A stretch of DNA of 64,000 nt from Zavarzinella formosa DSM 19928 (GTDB lineage: Bacteria; Planctomycetota; Planctomycetia; Gemmatales; Gemmataceae), in assembly GCF_000255705.1 (NCBI RefSeq), contig NZ_JH636444.1:201044-265043 (forward strand), given 5' to 3'. Both the position numbers and the translations under genes were made by a program. The notes beneath the pieces are model-generated. The model made no database searches, was not told the DNA's origin, and saw nothing but the letters and a program-made list of their open reading frames with translations. Numbering within the stretch: position 1 is the stretch's first letter; each line of letters starts with the position of its first letter. Below are positions 59,593 to 64,000 of the stretch, in pieces.

Positions 59593-61254
59593 ATGGGGGC
59601 GGCGGCATCGGGCGGGGGCGGCGGCAAATCAAACGACGTTCGCGCCGGCGGCGCTTTCGTCGAGATCTACGCCAAAGACTCCGGGCTGAACAAGGCTCTT
59701 CGGGGAATGGGCGTCAAGGTCAAGGCGTTCGCGGAGGGGCTGAAGTCCATCGGCTCTGGGCTGACATTCGTTGGCGGCTCTGCTCTCGCCCCAATCACGG
59801 CCCTTCTTAAGTCCGGCACGGACCGCGCCGAGGGCATCGACCAGATGGCCCGCAAACTCGGTTTCACCATCAATCAGATGCAACGGTTACAATACGCGGC
59901 CGAGGTGACCGGCGACTCTCTCGACGACGTGATGAATAACCCCGGACGTTACGCGGGCGTGATGGCTGAAACGCCGATGCTCGACACCCAGACGATCAAG
60001 GATGCCGTCGAAGTCAATCGCGAATGGCGCAAGACATGGATCGACTTGCAGAATGCGACACTTCCGCTGCTTACGTCATTGAAGCCGATTCTCGCTTCCA
60101 TCCGCGAGTTCGTGAGCGAACACAAGGATCTCATTCCGATCATCGCCAAGGCGGCCGTTCTCGTCGTCGGCCTGGGCGCGGGGTTCTACGTCGTCGGCAC
60201 GGCCATTGCCGCCGTGACAACGGCCGCCGCGACGTTATGGACCGCCATCGGGATCATCCTCAACCCGACCACTTGGGTTGGCATCGGCATTGCGGCGGCG
60301 GCCTTTGTCGGGCTGGGGGCCTCCTTCGCCGTCGTCGCGGCCTTCTGGGGCGGCATCGCCTACGAGATTCTTCCGGCCCTGCTGCGGGCGTGGGAGTTGG
60401 TCGCCGAGTCGTTTGGGCCGGGGATCGCGAGACTTGGAGAGGATGCTTCGGTGGCGTGGAAGGGGATCAAGAGCGCGTTCGCGGACAACGATTTCTCGCG
60501 GCTGTTTGAGATTATGTGGACCGGGGCCAAGCTTGTTTTCTTCGAGGGAATGCAGGGCATTGAGGCGTCAACTGACAAGCTGATGGTCAACATCGGAAAC
60601 AGTATCGCCAAGGGCTTAAAACTGGCCTCCATGTCGTTCGTCGATTTCTTTGCGGATACTGCCGCAAAAATGGCCGAATGGATTCGGGATTTGGAAATAG
60701 GCCTGCACGGCTTCGGTTTGTCCGCAAAAAAGGCAGCCATCAGCGCGCTGCCGGGTGGCGTGATTGCCGACAATCTTGAAAGTCAGGCGGTGCAGGCCAA
60801 GCAAAAGCAAGACGGCGAATCATTGGTAGCCTTCAATCGACGAATGGCCGAGATTGAAGCGCAAAGGAACAAGCTAAAAGAGGGAGCCGAAAACTTTATC
60901 GGCGACACGACCGAGGCCACGCTCGACGCCGCCCTTCGCAAGATCGACGAAGAAACACAGGCGACGTACAAGCCGATCCTCGACCAACTTCGGGCCGAAC
61001 TGTCGAGGCTGTCCGAGGCGAATCCCAATGCCAACGGCAACCGGCCGCGCAGTGTTGACGCGCTCGGCCCGCAGATTCAGGCCACACGCGGGGCATTCCG
61101 TCTGGCCGATGACGCGCGGCAGCAATTCAGCGAGGGAACTCTCGCCGACAAGACGTACCGGGCGACGGCCGACGCAGCCCGGACACTGGTGAAGATCGAC
61201 GAAAACACCAAGGCACTGGCCGATGAACTCAAGAAGCAAAGGACGCTCACCTAA
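59593..61254 (+). CDS. Tape measure protein
   Basis: This 553-residue protein begins Gly-rich, then has a helical tape-measure N-terminus (RGMGVKVKAFAEGLKSIGSGLTFVGGSALAPI), and several long hydrophobic stretches (about 186-265) typical of tape measures. By the usual length rule its size suggests a tail near 80 nm. It overlaps the next start by one base. Confidence 0.78.
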   Translation: MGAAASGGGGGKSNDVRAGGAFVEIYAKDSGLNKALRGMGVKVKAFAEGLKSIGSGLTFVGGSALAPITALLKSGTDRAEGIDQMARKLGFTINQMQRLQYAAEVTGDSLDDVMNNPGRYAGVMAETPMLDTQTIKDAVEVNREWRKTWIDLQNATLPLLTSLKPILASIREFVSEHKDLIPIIAKAAVLVVGLGAGFYVVGTAIAAVTTAAATLWTAIGIILNPTTWVGIGIAAAAFVGLGASFAVVAAFWGGIAYEILPALLRAWELVAESFGPGIARLGEDASVAWKGIKSAFADNDFSRLFEIMWTGAKLVFFEGMQGIEASTDKLMVNIGNSIAKGLKLASMSFVDFFADTAAKMAEWIRDLEIGLHGFGLSAKKAAISALPGGVIADNLESQAVQAKQKQDGESLVAFNRRMAEIEAQRNKLKEGAENFIGDTTEATLDAALRKIDEETQATYKPILDQLRAELSRLSEANPNANGNRPRSVDALGPQIQATRGAFRLADDARQQFSEGTLADKTYRATADAARTLVKIDENTKALADELKKQRTLT

Positions 61255-62129
61255 TGTCCGTCACCCTTTACGAAAGCGTGAAGTCTCGCGGCTTCGAAAT
61301 CTCGACCGACAGTAGCTCATTCACGGGCGAGTTTTTGGCCGTCGGTTCGGACGATCATGAGGCGGTGTACGCGGCGGTTCTCCAGCAGACTCCGCTTTCG
61401 TTCTTCGGGCTGTATCGCAAATCGGCGAGTTGCAAGCCGCGCGGCGGCCCGTATTGGGACGTGTCGGTGGGGTACGCCAGCATCCCGGCAAGCGAGGCAT
61501 TGGGGCAGCAAGACTCCGGATCGGAGCAACCACCGCCCGATTCGCCACAACCTGACGATTCGCTGAAATCCGGCTTCTCGTTCACCACCAGCGGCGGGAC
61601 GCAGCACATCACCCAAAGCCTGCAGACGATCAGTTCCACCGGCCGCACGCCGGTTGGCGGGGTCGGGCCGCCGACGACGCCCCCGGATTACAAGCAGGCG
61701 ATTGGGGTCACCCGCGATTCCGTCGAGGGTGTTGACATTATCTCGCGGACGAACGAATTCAGTCGTGAGATTCACCGCGGAGCCGTGACGCTTCGATATC
61801 TGAACACCCTCTTCAAGTTGACTGGCACCGTCAACATCGCGCCTTTCTACGGACGCGCTCCCGGCGAGGTTCTTTACCTCGGCGCTGACGGCCAGTTTGG
61901 CACGGGCGAGGGCTGGTCAATCACGCACAAATGGGGCGTCAGCCCGAACAAGGTGAACATCAAGATCAGCGACGAGATCACGGTGCCCGCCAAGTACGGG
62001 TGGGAATACCTCTGGGTGGCTTACACAGAGCAATACACCGGGGGCCGAAAAGTCCGCATTCCGATGGCTGCCTACGTCGAGCGGGTGTACGAGTACGGCG
62101 ATTTGTCCGGGTTGGAGATCGGCACATGA
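61254..62129 (+). CDS. Tail protein
   Basis: This 291-residue protein directly follows the tape measure gene. It has a Pro/Ser linker (about 95-140) and beta-rich regions such as LRYLNTLFKLTGTVNIAPFYGRAPGEVLYLGADGQF. Likely a distal tail or tail-tip component by position only. Confidence 0.6.
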   Translation: MSVTLYESVKSRGFEISTDSSSFTGEFLAVGSDDHEAVYAAVLQQTPLSFFGLYRKSASCKPRGGPYWDVSVGYASIPASEALGQQDSGSEQPPPDSPQPDDSLKSGFSFTTSGGTQHITQSLQTISSTGRTPVGGVGPPTTPPDYKQAIGVTRDSVEGVDIISRTNEFSREIHRGAVTLRYLNTLFKLTGTVNIAPFYGRAPGEVLYLGADGQFGTGEGWSITHKWGVSPNKVNIKISDEITVPAKYGWEYLWVAYTEQYTGGRKVRIPMAAYVERVYEYGDLSGLEIGT

Positions 62130-63307
62130 GCGACCCGCTGCAGCCGGTTTCCCCCGGCGATCCGATCCCCGACCGACGCGCCGCGATGTGGAATCAGGTC
62201 TTCAGCTCAGCCAGGCACTTCCGCACGCACGGCGTCGGTCGCAGTGGCGCCCCGGCGGTCGTCAACGATCCGCTCATCGGCAACCTCGAAATCATTGTTC
62301 GCAACGACACCGGCGCCACGCTCCTGGAAATGGCCGTGCTGAAGCTAGGCGATCCGCTGGTGTCGGTGGTCGATTACCCGATTGACAATCAGGAGGAACC
62401 GGCGTTTGCCGGACTCGCTCCGACCGGCCCGGCCGATCTCGTGTGCGTCACCCAGCAGGGTTTATCCACAGGTGAAATCGGACGCGCCACCATCGCCGGG
62501 ATTTGCGTGTGCAAGATCAACGTCACCGACGCGAGCCACGGGTACGCCTCGCCAACGGCGACCAGTTCCGCTTACTTGCTGAGCGGAGTCACGGGCTTCC
62601 ACCGGATCCTGTGGAAGGAGTCCGGCACCGGCGTGAAGATGGCCGTCGTGATGATGGAGCTTTCGCCGAACCCTCAGATCCCCGACACGGCCCACGATGT
62701 GTCCGGGATTATCAACCTGCTCGGCCAGCATCTCGGCAACGGATCAAAGGGTGTTGATTCGTTGTGGGTTGGTCTCTACGACCGGAGTGACGGGGCATTA
62801 TTTACCAATTCGTCCGGCGCACTGTGGGTGACCGGCAAGACGGCCGGGTTGCCCAACAGCGGCGAGTTACAGACCGGATCTTTCACCAGCATCGTCTCCG
62901 GCGTCGGTGCGAGCGCCCAAATCAAGGCGTACACGGACGGGTCAAAATATGGCTGGAACTTCCTGACGAACGGCGGGACGGGCGGCTCATACGCTTCGAT
63001 TTTCACGGCGGTTTATGGCGCGTCGGGAACGTCACTACTGTCGACGGACAACCTCTCGCTCTCCCAAAACTGCCACGCTCGAACCTATTCGGTCAAATAC
63101 GGGATCCTGACCTTCGCCGGGGATAGCTCCATCGGATTTGACCCGGTGTCCGGAGCCAACCAGACGTTCGGGCTGAACTTCGTCCACGGCCTGTACACCG
63201 GCGGGGATCTCGCGATTTCGTTTGCGGACATTTCGGGAACTTTGAGCGGTTCAAAAATCAGCGGCGGCACAATCACGGGCGGCGTAATCAGCGGAGGGAC
63301 TTGGTGA
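62126..63307 (+). CDS. Tail-tip or receptor-binding region protein
   Basis: From the ATG at 62126 in an ATGA overlap this is 393 residues, beta-rich and Gly/Ser-rich, ending in short SGGTITGGVISGGTW repeats like trimeric fibre stalks. It overlaps the next start by one base. Confidence 0.6.
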   Translation: MSDPLQPVSPGDPIPDRRAAMWNQVFSSARHFRTHGVGRSGAPAVVNDPLIGNLEIIVRNDTGATLLEMAVLKLGDPLVSVVDYPIDNQEEPAFAGLAPTGPADLVCVTQQGLSTGEIGRATIAGICVCKINVTDASHGYASPTATSSAYLLSGVTGFHRILWKESGTGVKMAVVMMELSPNPQIPDTAHDVSGIINLLGQHLGNGSKGVDSLWVGLYDRSDGALFTNSSGALWVTGKTAGLPNSGELQTGSFTSIVSGVGASAQIKAYTDGSKYGWNFLTNGGTGGSYASIFTAVYGASGTSLLSTDNLSLSQNCHARTYSVKYGILTFAGDSSIGFDPVSGANQTFGLNFVHGLYTGGDLAISFADISGTLSGSKISGGTITGGVISGGTW

Positions 63308-64000
63308 TGTCGACAGATTTTGCGGGAACGATTCAGATCAAACACGGACCCTTCGCCGGCATCCCGACGCTGGCGGTCGGCGAGCCGGCGATGACCACTG
63401 ACGGGGGAAACGAAAGGCTCTTCCTCGGCACGGCCGGTGGCAACAAGGAATTCGGAGCGGCGGGACCGGCCGGCGCGGATGGGGAATCGGCTTATCAAGT
63501 GGCCGTCGATAACGGCTTCGTTGGCGACGAAACCGCCTGGCTGGCCTCGCTGGTCGGACCCACGGGCGCACCCGGAGCGGATGGGGCCGATGGAGTGGAT
63601 GGCGCCGATGGGACCAACGGGACCAACGGATCCCCCATGAACTGGCGGGGCGCGTACAGCGGTGCGACCGCCTACTCACCCGCCGATGCCGTCTCTTACC
63701 TCGGCTCGACGTACACGTGCATTCTGGCGTCAACCGGCAACCTGCCGACCAACGCGACCTACTGGGACATCGCGGCGGCAAAGGGCGACACGGGCGCCAC
63801 AGGTCCGACCGGGGCAACTGGCCCAACAGGATCGACCGGGGCCACTGGCAGCACGGGAGCGACCGGGGCGCACGGCGTTGACGGCGCGTCCGGCGGTTAC
63901 TCGATTGAGTACATTTTTGATTCGACCACTACGGCCGGCACATTCCCCGGCAACGTGCGTTGCAACAACGCGACCATCTCCAGCGTCACCAATATTTTCG
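63307..64000 (+). CDS. Collagen-like tail fibre with chitin-binding-like module, cut by window end
   Basis: The frame opens at ATG 63307 and is still open at 64000 (about 231 residues). After a region with short glycine repeats there is a G-x-y collagen-like stretch, then NWRGAYSGATAYSPADAVSYLGSTYTCI near residues 113-140, which matches a carbohydrate-binding module of the CBM5/12 type, then more G-(A/P/S)-T triplets. Such fibres bind host surface glycans. The end is outside the window. Confidence 0.75.
   Translation, partial: MSTDFAGTIQIKHGPFAGIPTLAVGEPAMTTDGGNERLFLGTAGGNKEFGAAGPAGADGESAYQVAVDNGFVGDETAWLASLVGPTGAPGADGADGVDGADGTNGTNGSPMNWRGAYSGATAYSPADAVSYLGSTYTCILASTGNLPTNATYWDIAAAKGDTGATGPTGATGPTGSTGATGSTGATGAHGVDGASGGYSIEYIFDSTTTAGTFPGNVRCNNATISSVTNIF

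Larger units (their letters stand above)
31160..64000. mobile_element. Siphovirus-type prophage, left end and most of genome; right end outside window
   Basis: Next to a tRNA cluster lies a tyrosine integrase, then a divergent control region, early recombination and replication genes, and a late operon of terminase, portal, capsid, tail and fibre genes in the canonical siphovirus order. The left limit is uncertain within about 31160-31366. No attachment-site copy can be matched since the right end is missing. Structural gene order argues that the prophage is largely intact up to the window end. Confidence 0.9.

Noticed and set aside
63540..63880. Repeat-rich stretch near the window end
   Set aside because: The periodic sequence codes for collagen-like G-x-y triplets in one open frame, so it is not a noncoding repeat element.

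Overview
The window looks like a chromosome segment of a Gemmata-like planctomycete (Planctomycetota, Gemmataceae type), with the left and middle part of a siphovirus-type prophage integrated beside a tRNA cluster. The host assignment rests on a Ser/Thr kinase fused to a beta-helix ectodomain, a cytochrome-type CxxCH protein of the DUF1549/DUF1553 kind, a PEP-CTERM protein, a zinc-ribbon plus PQQ-like propeller protein, and generally GC-rich sequence. All of this is read from the sequence; no database search was possible.

Host part, 1 to about 31,160. In order: the 5' part of a membrane-anchored coiled-coil protein (minus); Ser/Thr kinase; GT39-type glycosyltransferase; a small zinc-ribbon protein; GT4 glycosyltransferase (minus); class I aminotransferase; DinB-like protein; M20 peptidase (minus); a 1.2-kilo-residue zinc-ribbon/propeller protein; a small secreted protein; pyrF; a secreted SGNH plus DUF4091-like protein (minus); a secreted subtilase-fold protein that has lost two catalytic residues; a PEP-CTERM protein; a polysaccharide-type ABC exporter pair; a DUF1549/DUF1553 cytochrome protein (minus); ribD (minus). 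A tRNA cluster (30,356-31,203) carries Glu, Asp, Tyr, three short-variable-loop tRNAs with leucine anticodons, a small protein gene, and the 5' half of a Met tRNA.

Prophage, about 31,160 to beyond 64,000. A tyrosine integrase faces the tRNA cluster. A divergent control region (33,215-33,424) follows, with several copies of a 22-bp dyad that recurs at 37,888 and 46,937. The rightward early operon encodes a YqaJ-type exonuclease and partner, a DUF5131 protein, a DUF1064 protein, an HNH nuclease, a Rad50/RecF-like ATPase, a C5 DNA methyltransferase with a long second reading frame inside it, many short accessory proteins, a second HNH protein next to a truncated DUF1376-type remnant, a replication-organiser-like protein whose gene contains iteron-like repeats, and a DnaC-like helicase loader. 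The late operon runs terminase, portal, protease-capsid fusion, decoration proteins, head-tail joining proteins, tail tube, tail chaperones with a probable -1 frameshift, tape measure, tail-tip proteins and a collagen-like fibre cut by the window end. A Met tRNA and a broken tRNA-like element lie inside the capsid operon.

The most unusual points are the dual-frame methyltransferase locus, the repeated operator-like dyad, the class I tRNAs with leucine anticodons, the repeat array inside the replication gene, the inactive subtilase, and the tail frameshift site. Most early and late genes are tightly coupled by ATGA, GTGA or TAATG overlaps.
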